Of a stretch of DNA of 64,000 nt, positions 1 through 12,891 are shown piece after piece. The stretch lies in assembly GCF_000204055.1 (NCBI RefSeq), contig NW_006768786.1, positions 50,573 through 114,572 on the forward strand, in the 5' to 3' direction. Under the pieces are notes generated by a model, which was given only the letters and a program-made list of their open reading frames with translations, was not told the origin of the DNA and made no database searches. Both the position numbers and the translations under genes were made by a program. Within the stretch, counting starts at the first letter, position 1. Each line of letters opens with the position of its first letter. Source of the DNA: Melampsora larici-populina 98AG31 (Eukaryota > Basidiomycota > Pucciniomycetes > Pucciniales > Melampsoraceae).

Positions 1-168
1 AATACAAGTGAGGAAGTAATTTATGCCGTAGTTGATGGATATGCACTTGCCAACGAAGGGTACACCAAAGAAGATAACCGGTCTCCGTCGAATTTGAGAG
101 AGGGCAAGTCGAAGGAGCGGATGGCGATTGCTTTGGAAATTGTCAGAACAGACTTTAGGTTCCGGTGA
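1..168 (+). CDS. Possible 3' end of a gene entering from the left, product unknown
   Basis: The frame starting at base 1 is open for 55 codons and ends at a TGA (166-168). The peptide is mixed and charged (it contains EEVIYAVVDGYALANEGYT and ends RTDFRFR) and reads like real coding sequence, but I recognise no family. There is no internal ATG early enough to be a start, so it would be the last exon of a gene that begins outside the window. A 101-codon open frame on the opposite strand (326-21) overlaps it and is probably a shadow. This is a weak call, based on amino-acid composition only. Confidence 0.3.
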   Translation, partial: NTSEEVIYAVVDGYALANEGYTKEDNRSPSNLREGKSKERMAIALEIVRTDFRFR

Positions 169-1654
169 GAAATCAAACAGTACTGACCTGTCCAATGGGC
201 GACGAGAAAAACTAGACATTCGATGCTCAAATAAAAGTGGCCCAGAATCAAAAAGCTTGAGGTTTGATTCGCGAAATCGCCAGTGAGGATTTCACGGAAA
301 GCGCAATTTGACCACTGTAGAAACACATGTCACATCTTGTATCTGTCAGTATCTGTGTGAAGATGCGGTGACTGGTTCAAAGCCGCATCTATGTGCCGCA
401 CTGTGAACACATTAATTGAACCACGCAGAGTTTGATCTGACTCGGTGCTTCGCCTCCAGCCTCCAACAATTTGTTGACCACATGATACGGACACGGTCAC
501 CGGGTGGTGTCGAGTCTATAAATCAGCAAGGCCTTACATTTTATCGCATGTCTTTGCAATCGAGACCTTGTTCATCTTGCGTGCGTGGTCATCATATCGA
601 GCCTCTCGTGCCCCATCTGGGACAGTCGTGCGCTTGATGGATTTCGTTGGATTTTGCACGTTATTATTATGAGGACATGATCAAGCTGAAGCCAGACGTT
701 TGCGGCCTCGTCATAGGAGAAGCGGACCAGATGTATTTCAACCGTCGCAAATGATCCGGGTGGTCAAGACAAGACAAGACAAGTCTCATGCAAGGGCGCT
801 CGTCTGGGACCTAAATCGCAGTTGTGCAACACAACATGACACAGGTTTCTGGCCAAATGGACGAGAAATTGGTGAATAGCGCGCAGGAAAATATAATGAT
901 AGGCAGGGTACATATATCAACCAGAGTCCAAGTCGGTGGCCCAAGAGCTTTACTGGTTCAAACAATTCCACAATTAGATGACTGGGCGAAAGTCATGCTG
1001 ACTTGAAGATCTCGAAAACGTATGATCAGATATGCATAGCGATAGCGCTTGAATTCCCGGCGGCTCAGGTGGCGGCTCACTCAAGGACACGACTAAAAGC
1101 TCGAGTTGGACGGGGAAGGTTTAACCGACCGTTCCAAATTGATTATTAAGGTTGGGCTGCAAGTACTTGAAGCGCAGACCTTCAACGCGGCAGCTCAGCC
1201 AATCTGACCCGGTCACTGAAGGGTTGAATGTGAACCCCAGTCTGCAGCCATAGTGACTGCCTGGTTGATCCTGTGGTGATATCTTATACCTCAGATATCT
1301 GCCTGGCTCAACGAAGTACTATCTGGAATTATCCACCAGTGACACGCAAGTACTGAAGGTGACCCATAGACCACTAGAGCACATAGAATTCATTGTGAAG
1401 CAAGCTCATCATCAGTTACTCAATTGACGCGTATAGTTGCTGTTTATATCCCGATTGTGATTTACTCAACAAAACTACAGCAAATTCCTTCAACGACCTC
1501 TTCATCGCCATTCTTAGTCCACTCCCACCCATCGATATACCTTTCGCCATCTGTTCGGCGATTCTTGGTGCGGCTACACACTACACCTTACCTCATAAAT
1601 TACCCTATATCTCAGTACCTTCAGCATCGACACTTTCGAAAATCTTAATATATA
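169..1654. other. Intergenic stretch upstream of the OPT gene
   Basis: Only short, unrelated open frames occur here, and none shows a recognisable product. A short GACAA repeat lies near 766-785. The last 150 bases (about 1480-1650) are pyrimidine-rich, as is common just upstream of fungal start codons, and probably form the core promoter and leader of the transporter gene that follows. Confidence 0.5.
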
Positions 1655-4600
1655 ATGGTCATGTCTTTGAGAAAAACTCAAACACCCCCCGTAGACGAAT
1701 CACGAGGACATTTTGGGGTAGTACGCGACAGTGAACCACCAATCCAACATCAAGATTCTTTCTTTCCGCACATAGATGAAGACCAATCGCTCGGGGAAGG
1801 CGACTCATCTTCTTTCCTTGACGCTACTCTTGCGCCTTCCAGATCCCGATCTTTTAGAAGCTCGGGCGAAAGAACATATAGTTCCCGCCTGGATCACCCT
1901 CAGGAAAAAACCTCACTTGCTGGCCAAGATGATACGGAAAAAGCAAGGTCGGAAAATGCAAGTGTAAAGTCTGACGGAACAAGAGAACACATTCCAAGCG
2001 AGGTCCATATGTTCTCCTTGGAAGATGACTCAAGTCTCCCTGTCATGACGGTAAGGTCGATCTTGGTAGGAATCCTGGAAGGCATTTTGGGCGCCGCTGT
2101 TACACAAGTTAGTGCCCACACATTCCGCGATAAAATTACTGAGAGGGAAGCTAGGATCTAATTTTGGCGTCGAATAGTTATTCATGTTCAAGCCGGTTCA
2201 CCTTCGTCTGCAACCTCTTTTTCTACAAATTACATCGATGCTTTTGGGAAGGGGACTGGCCCTAATACCCGGACCCAAATGGTGGAACCCAGGTCCATTC
2301 AGCATTGTAAGTTTTCAATCTGCTTTTGGTAAAAATCGAGAGCTCATGCGTTCCTTGAATAAACAGAAAGAAACCACATTCGCTTCCATTATGTCTACTT
2401 CGGCGAGTGTTGGTGCCTTCGCCATCGAGGTTGGTTTCAACACGTCTCTAGCTCCGTGATCTATCTTGCAAGATAGAACAGCTGAGATCAATAATTCCTT
2501 CACCCACGTTTTTGAACCTGGATTTTAGATGTTGGCAGCCAAAGATCTATATTTCGATCAAGTCTCAAGTCTTGGAGTCTCTCTCCTTGTACTTCTGAGC
2601 TCACAGATGATAGGATACGGCTGGGCAGGGTGAGTAACTTCATTCATGATTTATACCGATGTGACTCTGAAAATACAATCCTCTTCTGAACAGATTATTA
2701 CAGCCTATTCTTGTTTATCCTGCGCAAGTTGTTTACCCGTGAGCAACTTTCTTAGCCTGTCCACACCTATTTTGGAAAAATCATAGGCTGAATTCTTGTC
2801 TCACGAGACAACTTTTATAGAGACGTATTACCATCTGTTGCTCTGTTCCACTCACTTCACGGCGAAGGTCAACACACAAAGGATCAGCTGTCGTTTTTCA
2901 AGAAGGCTTTCTTCAGCATGGGATTTTGTAAGCACTTTTCATCGATTAAAGAAATCATCCACCACACTAGCCCGATTCCATTAGAATTCGACCTGCTAAT
3001 ACCGTGTATTCTATTTTAGACGAGATTTTTCCTACCTACATAGCTCCAGCATTCCAAGCAATCAGTTTCTTTTGCCTTACCCTTCCTCCGAATCCCTTGA
3101 TAACAAATCTTTTCGGGGGAGCAAAACCATTTGAAGGGCTGGGATTTCTGAATATTTCTGGTGACTGGGCATTGATAGGAGCACACGGTCCCTTTTTTAC
3201 GCCCCTGAGCGCTCAAGTAAGTTTTCGGTCTTGAACCTCGATATCAAGTGACCGGGTCTGACCATATGCCTTGCATAGTTTCACCATATTGTTGGTGTAT
3301 TCTTTTCATTGTTCATATTATCCTTGGTTTATAGCCAGTCTTGGTTTGGTGAGTTCCTTTCTCTGCTAACCATACCTTCCTCACTTTCATGGAGGTTTCA
3401 AAGCGAATTTTATTTACGAAAGAACTTTGCTCTTTTGTGTTATAGATGCTGGAGTGGCCCAAAATTTCCCATTTTTGTCTGTCTCTTTGCTCACCGCTCA
3501 GGGAACGCCGTATCCTATCAAAAAAGTCATCAATGGTGACGGAACCCCTAATGAAGACGCCATCACGCAAATCGGTCTACCCTCTTTCACTTCGACATAC
3601 GTGATCGCTCAAGTGTTTGCATCTTTGGCGGCTGCATCGGCGATCACTCACGTGTTATTGTACAACTATAAAATCATCTTGCAATTATTCAAAAGAAAAG
3701 GCAACGCCGAAGGCATAGACCCTCACAGAATCGTGTGTCAAAAATACCGGGATTTTCCGGTGTGGTGAGTTATCCTTCGGCATCACAAGCACGAATCTTG
3801 CGACTCGCTAATCATGAGCATCTTCAAATAGGGGTTTCTGTTTGATCAGCTTGATATCTATCGGCATGGCGCTAGGGGCATCCGCTCTTGACAAATCGGG
3901 CCTATCTCCTCTTGGCCTTTTGGTGGCGATTGCTATCTCTGGTCTTCTTACGTGAGTGAAAGTATTGTATTAGTATACCTAAGCGCGCTCAAGTGCCCAC
4001 ATGATTTTTCTTGTCGTACCCTCTCGGGCACCAAAGCTTGGCTGTTGGTTTCCTGACAGCTATCACAGGCTTTCATCTGAATATGAACGGTGTGGTACAA
4101 ATGTTGGGGGGGTTGATGTTCCCTGGAAATGCATATGGGAATATGTATTTCACAACTTTCGGAGCCTCCACCGTAGCCCAATCTATGAATATGATCAAAG
4201 ATCTCAAACTAGGTACGTAATATCCTATTTCACTAGCCTATCAAAGGATCACATCTGAACCTCATATTTCACACCTACAGGCCAGTATATGCACATCTCG
4301 CAGAGTATGGTAGTCATATCTCAGTTGATTGGGACTTTGGTCGGGGCTCTCGTGAATTACGCTATGATGAAAGCCTTAATTGGGAGTCAACGTGAAGTGT
4401 TGCTTCTACCAAATGGTAATGGTGTCTTTTCAGGATTTGCGATTGCTGCGTTTGAATCACACGCAGTCAGGTGAGATCAATTTTCTAATCTCCTATCCTT
4501 CACCTACGTCTGCCTTTTCGTCCTTGCAATATTGACACCATGTTTTGATTTGTTCCAGCTGGGGGGCCTTCTCTACCAAGTTGTTCATGGCCAATCAACG

Positions 4601-5355
4601 TTACGTAAGTCTCGAATTCTTCATCATAGTGTCTTACGAGATTCTGACCATGTATCATCCATAAATTCTACAGGTCGCAATCCCGGCTGCCCTTGGTGTT
4701 GGACTCTTTTTGCCAATACCCATATTCATGGCGCATAAATACTGGCCACGACTGAAACTAAACTTGATCAACGTACCATTGGTTACTGGGTCCATCTCTT
4801 CTGGATACTCAGGTACGAATATCTTCTCATGATGCCGTTACTTTACCATGATATCTTATCACCTTTACTTTCCCGTGAATTTCATACACTTCTAGGTGCT
4901 ACTGCCGGTAGATTTGTAAATATAATCATTGGACTGATGTCACAATTTTACGCACGACGATATCTACCTGAATGGTAAGTACTCGAATCCGCATAATTCT
5001 TTGTATGTATGATGAAAACAAACACCAATCAAATCTCAATCTTTTAAAACAGGTTCAAGAAGTATAATTACGTTTGCTCAGCTGCTTTAGATGGTGGAGC
5101 ACAGATCGTCATTCTAATATTGGCAATCTTTTTCCAAGGTGGTGCGGGCTACCAAGTCCACTTTCCTACGTCAGTGATCCTTGCATATTGACACTCAAGA
5201 CCAATTCAACCCCATCCTGTTTCTCAATCTCCACATCTGCATACTGACTGACCTCATGCTTTTTGCCAATCTTTAGTTATTTTCTTAATCCAGACCCAAG
5301 TATACCCAAAGATTATTGCTATATGGCACCCCAGGCTTCACAGAAAGCTGAATAG
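1655..5355 (+). CDS. OPT-family oligopeptide transporter
   Basis: Integral membrane proton-coupled transporter of the OPT family (small peptides, glutathione or metal chelates), probably in the plasma membrane. I resolve 17 exons: 1655-2107, 2178-2306, 2367-2429, 2529-2629, 2694-2738, 2821-2927, 3020-3216, 3279-3348, 3446-3764, 3832-3951, 4037-4212, 4281-4470, 4559-4604, 4674-4812, 4896-4974, 5053-5169 and 5277-5355. Together they give 809 codons with no frame break, a normal OPT length. Family landmarks are the pre-TM1 SLPVMTVRSILVG, NPGPFSI, VLPSVALFHSLHG, YEIFPTYIAPAF, the Gly/Pro-rich GGLMFPGNAYGNMYF (counterpart of the PGRPxANMxFK loop) and a Gly-rich C-terminal helix. The first ~130 residues are a polar cytosolic tail. 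The start could be Met at 1655 or 1661. The substrate cannot be told from sequence. Confidence 0.9.
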
Positions 5356-6907
5356 ACAAAGTCGCATATATGCACCTCAAAACCACTTAAAGGTTAACCA
5401 CAATAAAAAAAAGCTTTCACCATTTATGAGTGGGCAGCTGTGTGTATCTTAAACGTTTGTCTAAATATGTGATCAACCCAATCAAAAAAATATTATCATC
5501 TTAATTTTTTCATCTTCTCATCTTCTTCGGACAAATTCAGAATTTTAACTTGTATAACTCATTCCAATCTTTTGGAATAGAAACATATACTCAAGTCTTG
5601 TATGTATCTGCCTTTGATAACTAGCAAATTTTGATTATCATATAATTTTTTAATCACTTGAATGACTCCTGATATACAAAATATCAAATGAACCTCGTCG
5701 CCACATATGCCTACCTATGTATGATCGTCATATCTTATCAGGGGTCAAAATTGAACCAAAAATTTCGACTATAAGTAGATCCCAAACAAACCTAAGACTA
5801 TAGAGCGAGCAATAAGTGGCCTCACAATGGCCCTTCGATAAAATATACTACCAGAAAGACACCCCCCATGATGTAAGGGTAGAGGCATGCAATTGATCAC
5901 ATAATCCACGCTATGCAATCATATCTTCAGTCATTGTTAGTCGTAAAAGGGCCTTCAATTTCGACTTTGTGAATGAGTCCAGTGGGTCTTCTTTTGCCAA
6001 GATTCCACCAGGTATATCAGTATAATCAAAGAGATTGTGCGCCTATAAATATCAATGAAAGCAAGGATATCAGTAGAAAACATGATCATTTTATCTAAAG
6101 ATGCAATTGAGCCATGCCTTAGTTTAGATTGCTTCATCACATCGTAAGTCCCGTACCTTTCAATCCTCAGTCACATTTCCACAAGTTTCCGTTGAAAAAT
6201 GATTTTTACATCATTTATATTTTGGCCCATATTTATGCAACTTATGAGATATATATAAAGTAATTTTCTTCCATCCTAATTCTCTGATGTTACGGTAGAG
6301 TCATTCCAGACTTTGAGGAAAGATTGTATTTCCTTTAAATTGCTCAGCTATCAAAGCTACTGGACCCAGAATATAAGATGACCTTTCAAGCTGCATGTCT
6401 TGAAAGCAGGGAAATTAAGAAATCAAAATTTTCAAGGTTAAAGCACAGTTCCTCTTTCAAGTTCCACCTTTTTGACTTCCTCGGATGGGTGAACCATCGT
6501 GATCCTCTTCTCTCACGCGCGGCCTTGAGATGATTTGGAATTTGATATGTAGATTGAATGAAGATGACGAGTATGGGTTTAAGCGGGTATCAGCTACTGA
6601 GTCCAAACGGGGGTTTACCTTGTTCAACGAAACCACTTGATAGTTCCTTGACATCATCATCATCACTTTCATCACTCACAAAGGTCAACTCGGGATTTAA
6701 CTTATGAAGACTTCCCTATAGATCATCAAATCAAATCAAATTGGAACCACAAAAAGCTCTACTTTACTTTCTCTTCCCTTTCAGACAAATTTATCACATC
6801 CAGTCTCAAGTCAATTCACCTTCTTTCCTCTGTTTTCTTCACATCTCCTCTTTGGTCGAAACTGTTAACTTCTAGGGTCCATCAGCTCTTATAGTTCTGT
6901 GTAAATC
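5356..6907. other. Intergenic: 3' flank of OPT gene and promoter of coiled-coil gene
   Basis: AT-rich with no supported gene. The first few hundred bases probably hold the OPT 3' UTR. The last ~200 bases (6700-6907) are pyrimidine-rich and probably are the leader of the next gene. I see nothing else of note. Confidence 0.45.
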
Positions 6908-9900
6908 ATGTCTGAAGAAGTGGTCGCCTCAGTCGAAAGCGTACCTTCAGGTATGGTTGGCGGTAACCAATCCCCATCCGAACATGACGAAAACCAACCT
7001 CTCGAGACGCCTACCCAGGAGATTGAAAAAATCACCGATCTAGAAGTAAAGCCTGCTGAAAACCCTACGACACCGACCAAGGTCATGCCGATCACAAAGC
7101 CTGGAATCGCTGCTGCCATTGCTGCCTTCGGTTAGTCTTCTCTTGATGCCCTATTACGAGAGGACAAATGACTGAGCCAATTTTTGGACCATCGATGACT
7201 GATCGAAGAGAAGCACACGGGCGACAAGAAACCATTGTCAAAAACGACCGCCGCGCCTTTGAAAAAACCTGCCGTGCCTGCTGCTCCAGCTACTGTCAAG
7301 TCACCCACCGCCGCCAGAACTGCCAGGCCTACTGTGGGACCCGCTGCAGTCACTAGCAAGCGAAACTCTCTAGTCGTCGGTCCGAAAGCGCCCGCCACGA
7401 CCACCACATCAAGCGTTGCCAATGCGTCACTTGCCAAATCGACATCCGCCGGCATGAAACCCTCAACTACGGTATCGTCAGCCGTTCAGAGTAACAAACC
7501 CAATCCACGGATTTCGAGTGCCACCCGAACAATCAATTCTGAGGTTGCAAATAAGGCATCAACCCATGACAGGAATGCTTCAACTTCTACGCAGATCAAA
7601 TCACCGCCTGCCCCTGCAGCTCCTACTCGCAGAACTAGCGCTGCTCCTTCAGTCACCAGAGCCCCTATCAAGACAGCTGCCAGCAATGGTACCACCGCGA
7701 CTGCCAAGAGACCAACCACTGCTACAGCTTCGGGAGCAGCCGCAAAATCTACTACCGCGGGCTCCAGCTCAGCCGTAAAACGACTTTCTCATGCACCCGG
7801 TGTGACGGGGACCAGGGCCGTCGCTACCAATGGCGCCCACGCAGCCGCAATTTCGGAATTGGAAGCTAAGGTTAGATGTTTTGACTTGCGTGTATGCGTT
7901 TTTCCAATCTGATCAGGATTGGTTTTGATCCAGCTCTTGCAAGCCGAAATATCTTTGGCTGAAAAATCGAAACTCTTGACGACCGTTGAAGGACAATTGG
8001 AAGCCGATGCCAAGACGGCTGCAGCCGCCCATGATCAATTGAAAGCGGAAATACAGGCCCTAGAGGCTCAACTCGCAGAGGCCAAGGATCAATCGGGATC
8101 GAATGATGATCACTCGGCCGAACTTGCGGCTTCTAAAGCTGATTTGGAAACTGCTCAAGCTCGTGTTGACGAACTCACCAAAGCTGTAGAAGCTCAAAAA
8201 GAGGAACACGCACAGTCAATTCGCCAACATTCAGAAACTGCTACGCAGGTTTCCGAACTACAACAGACGGTGGATAGCCTGAAGGAAGAGATCGCCAAAG
8301 CTGAGGAGAAACACGCTGCTGCGCTTGCCGAACTCTCTGAACAACACGCTCAACAACTCCAGGAGAAGCTTGGCGCCTTGCGGGAAGAGCTTGACTCTGG
8401 GAATCATGATGTTGCATCGCGACTTGAAGCGGCCGAGACGCGAGCGAAACAGGTTGAAGAAGAAGCAGCCGCCAAATATGCCAACGACCTTGCTCAAGAG
8501 CTTGCCAAAGCTAGCAACGAATCTGGCGCATCGCACACTCAAGCATTAGAGGAACTTGAATCCACACATTCCGCTCGTGTTCAATCTTTGACTGGTGAAC
8601 ACGAATCTGCTTTGAAGGAACTTCGAGAGAGCTTGGAATCTGAACTTGCCTCAACTCGTGAGAAATTACAAGCTTGGGAAAGTGATCGAGATGCTATCGT
8701 CAAGGAACTCGAAGAAAAGCATACCGTGGCGCTTGAGAAGGCTACCGAAGAAACCCGCTCGACTGCCGAGGAAGCTCATCAAGTCAAGCTGAGCGCTCTG
8801 CGTGAAGAGCTCGAGCAAGCCATTCTCGCTCTGAAGAATGAGCTTTCTGAAGTTCGCAACGCCCATTCTGCACTCCAGACTGAGCGTGATGAATTGCAAG
8901 CAGCTTTAGCAAGCTTACGCCAAGAAAAGACGGTGCGTGCTGTTCTTGTTTATCGACAGTTGAAGTGAAGTGCTAATATCAGTTGCCTATTGATTTTGAT
9001 ACAGGAACAAGAGAAGGATCTTCTGGAGCAAATGGAAGCCTTGAAAGCTGAACATATGAGCAAACTTAAAGAAGAGTTCAACCGAGCCCGAGAGGAGTTA
9101 GACAGCGGTCATATCGAACAGCTGAGAGGTTTTCGTCAAAGTTCTCAAGACACAACTGAGCAAGTAAGTCACGATAACAATCGTATCATTCAATATAAGA
9201 TTTGTCAATTGATGTTCATCGTATTCACAACACCTTTGCTCACTGCCTCGTATTTTATGTTATCCAGCTCTTATCATCTCACGCGGCTGAATTGGAAGCT
9301 ACCAAAGCCGCCTTGACATCTGATTTTGCATCCGAACGAGTCAAGATTGAATCTGAACTAATGCAAGTCAAACTCGAGCTGAACGCTATTCAATCGGATC
9401 TCAACGCTACCCGATCCACTAACACCGACCAGTTGACCACTATTGATCAATTGACTGGGGAACTTGAGAAGACTCGAGCCACATTGAAACATGTGGAATC
9501 GGAGGCAAAGGCTCAAACAAGTGATTCACAAGAAATCTCCTCACTTCGAGAAGCCCTTCAAAATGCACGAGAAGAAGGAGAACAAACTCGTTCAGTATTT
9601 CAAGCTACTACTGAGGATCTAACCACTAAGTTTGAACATTTCCGTGAACGACATGAAGCTGAAGTGAAGCAACATATCGAGGAAAAGACAAAATTGCAAA
9701 AAGAGTTGGCAGCGATGGAAGAAGCAAGTCAAGGAGAAGCTACCCGAATTGAAATGCAACAATCGATGATTAATGAGTTTACTGAAGAGATTCAACGAGA
9801 AATAAGTAAACGACAAGCAGTTGAAGCAGAGGTAAAACAATTAAGAGCTTCTAATGGTGGAACGGCTACTGGCACGAGTGCTATTACAGAACGTAAACTT

Positions 9901-10179
9901 ACCGAATTACATGAAGCTCATAATGCAAAAACAGCCGAATTACAAAAGAAATTGGAACAATATCAACATATGGCCACGATGGCAGAAGAAGAAGCATCAG
10001 AAATGAGACAGAAATACGAACTTTTAGAAGACTTGATGCATAGACAAGAATCACAAGGAACTCATCATCAAAAAGGAGATGAAATTGAATATGAAGGTGA
10101 TACAACGGTTGATCAAAGTGCTATACTTCCTAAAGAGAAAACATTAAATTTAATTGATATGTCTTTTGATGAGGCATAA
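6908..10179 (+). CDS. Large coiled-coil protein with Ala/Thr/Lys-rich N-terminus
   Basis: Five exons (6908-7130, 7209-7870, 7934-8932, 9005-9163, 9268-10179) join to 984 codons without a frame break. Residues 1 to about 290 are low-complexity and rich in Ala, Thr, Ser, Pro and Lys (e.g. TTAAPLKKPAVPAAP), probably disordered and basic. From about residue 300 to near the C-terminus there is almost continuous heptad-type coiled coil (repeated LEEKHTVALEKA, ELREELEQA, SELQQTVDSLKEEI). The tail is acidic and ends in LNLIDMSFDEA. There is no motor, CAP-Gly or kinase domain. The layout, a basic disordered head followed by a long coiled coil, resembles fungal cytoskeleton- or spindle-pole-associated proteins often labelled 'M protein repeat', but no specific orthologue is recognised and the function is open. 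Confidence 0.82.
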
Positions 10180-11393
10180 GTTTAAAACAATAATCTTTCC
10201 TTTGTCGGGAAATTCTGATTTTAATTTTGTTTGTTTTTCCATCTTTTGATCTTTATCAAGTTATAAAGGGGTACTTTATTTTATTTTTCTGAAACTTTTT
10301 GAATTTTTTGATTTCACACATACATGATTTTTCTTTCGTGGTTTCAAACTCAAACTTGTGATATTTGGTTTCTTTAACTTTTCTAAAGAATCATGGATTT
10401 TTCATTATTTGGTTTTGGTCTGATTGGCTTTGTGTTTTGTTGTGCCTGTGTTAATAACTTAAGGTTTTGAGGGTTTTGCTTTTACTCTTTCTTTTTTTCG
10501 TGTGCAGCTCATTTTTTTAGATCACGTGAAATATATTAAAATCTGAATCATTTCATATCTTTTTTTCCTGGTGATATATTTCTTCTGATCAAGATTTTGA
10601 TGGAATGTTTGAGTCCACAGAGATTTTGGTGATGTTTGGGGACATATAAGATGCCTATGTTTGGATTTTTGGAAGATAAACACAAATCAAGCTTTGATTT
10701 TACATTTTTACACTTTTGGGATTATGGATTTGAAACTCTCATTTGATTATATTTCTCTTGTGTCAAGATTTGTTTTTTTGTTTGTTTAAATTCACGTTTA
10801 CTGTTTGACTATCTTCACAATCTGGATAGTACAAAGTGTTTTGATGATAACCTCTTAAATTAATCACTGATCCATGAGTTATATAGCTGGTTGAAGGGGG
10901 ATTCATGTGTTACAAAGTTTAATTAATTAAGGTTCAAGTGCGAATATTTGGGCTTCTCAAAAGTTTATACATGAATGTACCAGAATTATACGACAAGCTT
11001 TGCAAGGTCTCGACTCCAGAACTTGCAGACACCAGTACGTCAATACTTGCTATGCAAACTTCATCATTTCAACTGAAATGATCATTCAAGCTTCTCAAGC
11101 CAGTACACAAAAGACAAAGATCACCCTTGATAACATTGTCCAATGAGCTAGTCTGAGGTTGCATTCATCCATTTCCCAGTTTATGATCATCACCCAAGCC
11201 ATTCAGTGATTTGGTCGGAATATATATCAAGGGCTTGTCCTACATACAGGAAACAAAGTAGCCAACACATAAAAGCTGGTGTTCAGACTTATTAAAAATA
11301 TGTATATGCTACATCCAGGGATCCATTCCAGCTGTCAGATCTGAACACGCAATCATCAGGGCTTAGAATTCGTGCTCCAGAAGCTCTCGAGTC
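10180..11393. other. Intergenic, T-rich, with convergent 3' ends
   Basis: The stretch just after the coiled-coil gene (10180-10870) is strongly T-rich and probably contains its 3' UTR and polyadenylation region. The rest separates two convergent genes. No ORF with coding character was found. Confidence 0.45.
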
Positions 11394-12109
11394 CTATCTA
11401 CCAAGAAAGAATGGCGAGAACTCCATGCCGCGTAACTGTCTACTTTGTCTACCCGTTTGTTGGGGAGACACCCAAAACGCATGAATTTGAAGTTTGTTCT
11501 TGGTGTATGCAAAGGAGTCTTGCGTCGAGGATGCCTGTTCTCGCAGTCTGGTGGTAGTGTCGAAGTAATCAATCACTGGTACCTGTTTTGGCAGGATCGA
11601 GAGGTTGTTCTGTTTAAGTATGGAGCAGAGAGGCTTGTGGTCAATCTTGCCATTCTTCGCGCAGAAAGTCAAAACCCCCGTGATGGAAAACATACCCGTC
11701 TTCTGGGTTGGATCTAAGCCTCTGAAGCGCTTTCGCATGTCGAGCTTTTATAGTCAACACCACGGTTGGCGCGCCATGGGTTTGAATTGCAAGCGGGATC
11801 AATCGGTGGAGGTCCAATGGATATAGTTGACGACGACTGTTAGTGGACGATCAAATGAACAACACAGAAATATACATCAAGTACTTGAGAGGGGCTTACA
11901 AGACCCCTTTTGCAATCGAAGAATGCGTAGCGAAGGTGTAAACACTCTTCAGGTAATTCCGACATATGATTTTGAAGACAATCTTTCGGTGTTCGATAAG
12001 GTGGTTGAAGTACGCAATCGGATTTGAGGATGCAGTTTGCTAAATCTTGTCTGATACCAGCACAACGTCCATGAGTTGATGGGGATGGTAATGTATTAGA
12101 AGTGCTCAT
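11394..12109 (-). CDS. COA5/PET191-like cytochrome c oxidase assembly factor
   Basis: Probable mitochondrial intermembrane-space twin CX9C protein needed for complex IV assembly. Exon 1 (12109-11900) encodes CAGIRQDLANCILKSDC, then PKDCLQNHMSELPEEC and AFFDCKRGL. This Cys spacing and the AFFDCKRG block are characteristic of PET191/COA5. A 155-bp intron (11899-11745, GTAAGC...AAAAG) joins in frame to LDMRKRFRG, which matches the family's conserved end of the second helix. After RFRGLDP the family normally ends within a few tens of residues. Here the frame runs on to a stop at 11394 with a non-conserved tail of about 100 residues. A second intron starting at the GTATG near 11697 may remove part of it, so the 3' limit is uncertain. 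Confidence 0.75.
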
Positions 12110-12789
12110 CGCAGAATGTCGAGAATGGGATTCTTCGTACGGCTGAGCTCAAGTTTGTAGCAGGGTACGAATAGGTACGGTACAGCTACTTAGCTACGTA
12201 ACATAAAGAACATAGGACATAAGTAAAAGTCTGCATGAAATACACCACGGGGGCGTCCTGACCGCCAAAAGGTCATCCTCGCCGGCCACCACCAGACGGT
12301 CGCTCTGTGCGGAGTGACTGCCCGTCAGCAGGTAGTCAGTTTGGCGACGACCAAGTGTCGAACTGTAAGTTGCCTGACAGCTCATCGTAAAGGCGCCTTT
12401 GCTTCGCCAAAAGTGTAGGCGTGCGCGAGCCGCTGGTGGCCTGCAGGCCAATTTGACTATCCGCAGGCCACCAATTTGGTCGCGTTCAGTCAATCTGGGC
12501 TGTTTGGGTAGATCAAGCGGGGCACGAGCAGCTCGGAATCAAGAAATGGGCATAGCCCAAAGCCCAGTGCATCAATAGGCGGTGGCATGGTCAATAGTGG
12601 CAGATTGGAAGAATAGCTTATTGAATGATAACAGATGATTCAACAGGAATCAGTTGAAACAGGTTGAAAAACATGGAAACTATTTTATATGGATGATTTC
12701 AAGTTTGATTGATTTGTGTAATTTAGATGTCACACCAAGAACAACAATTGGAGATCCAAACAAAAAAAAAGAGAAAAAGAACAGAAAAG
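12110..12789. other. Spacer between the COA5-like gene and the PAL remnant, with a GC-rich patch
   Basis: A GC-rich patch (about 12236-12540) stands out from its surroundings. It starts with TACACCACGGGGG, which recurs in opposite orientation at about 18726-18740, so both may be ends of one repeat family. It also holds a small inverted repeat (GGTGGCCTGC at 12435-12444, GCAGGCCACC at 12463-12472). The open frame at 12493-12194 (minus) has no coding character. I see no gene. Confidence 0.35.
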
Positions 12790-12804
12790 ATAAGCACCGT
12801 GATG
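12790..12804 (-). pseudogene. Short PAL exon remnant left of the Harbinger insertion
   Basis: Read on the minus strand these 15 bases give HHGAY. They follow directly on the PAL reading frame that breaks off at 17212. Removing the transposon and one AAT copy restores GAG AAT GGA ATC ATT CAT CAC GGT (ENGIIHHG), corresponding to the conserved PAL segment after NPLIDVEN that contains HHGG. Beyond this the PAL similarity is lost. Confidence 0.55.
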
Positions 12805-12807
12805 AAT
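12805..12807. repeat. AAT target-site duplication, left copy
   Basis: AAT directly precedes the left terminal repeat, and an identical AAT (17209-17211) directly follows the right one. Three-base duplications are typical of PIF/Harbinger insertion. Removing one copy and the element restores the PAL reading frame locally. Confidence 0.8.
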
Positions 12808-12865
12808 TAGGGGATACAAAGTTGAATCCGGGCACGTGCCCGGGCATGTGCCCGGAAGTCCAGAT
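12808..12865 (+). repeat. Left terminal inverted repeat of the Harbinger element
   Basis: 58 bp, identical to the reverse complement of 17151-17208. The inner half contains the perfect 16-bp palindrome CCGGGCACGTGCCCGG (12829-12844) followed by the near-palindrome CCGGGCATGTGCCCGG. These are likely binding sites for the element's proteins. Confidence 0.93.
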
Positions 12866-12891
12866 CCCATTTTTGGCTGTAAATCTCGATT

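Noticed and set aside
21..326. 101-codon minus-strand open frame at the left edge
   Set aside because: It overlaps a better plus-strand reading and shows no recognisable family or fungal gene structure.
1259..1275. CTGGTTGATCCTG, identical to part of the conserved 5' end of 18S rRNA
   Set aside because: The match stops after 13 bases; the next bases do not continue the rRNA sequence and no further rRNA segments follow. Treated as chance.
8258..8542. Minus-strand open frames inside the coiled-coil gene
   Set aside because: Antisense shadows of Glu/Leu/Ala-rich codons; they read as Phe/Ser/Leu-rich text without structure.
12194..12493. 99-codon minus-strand open frame in the GC-rich patch
   Set aside because: Open because of high GC content; composition is Arg/Ala/Leu-rich shadow text with no domain.
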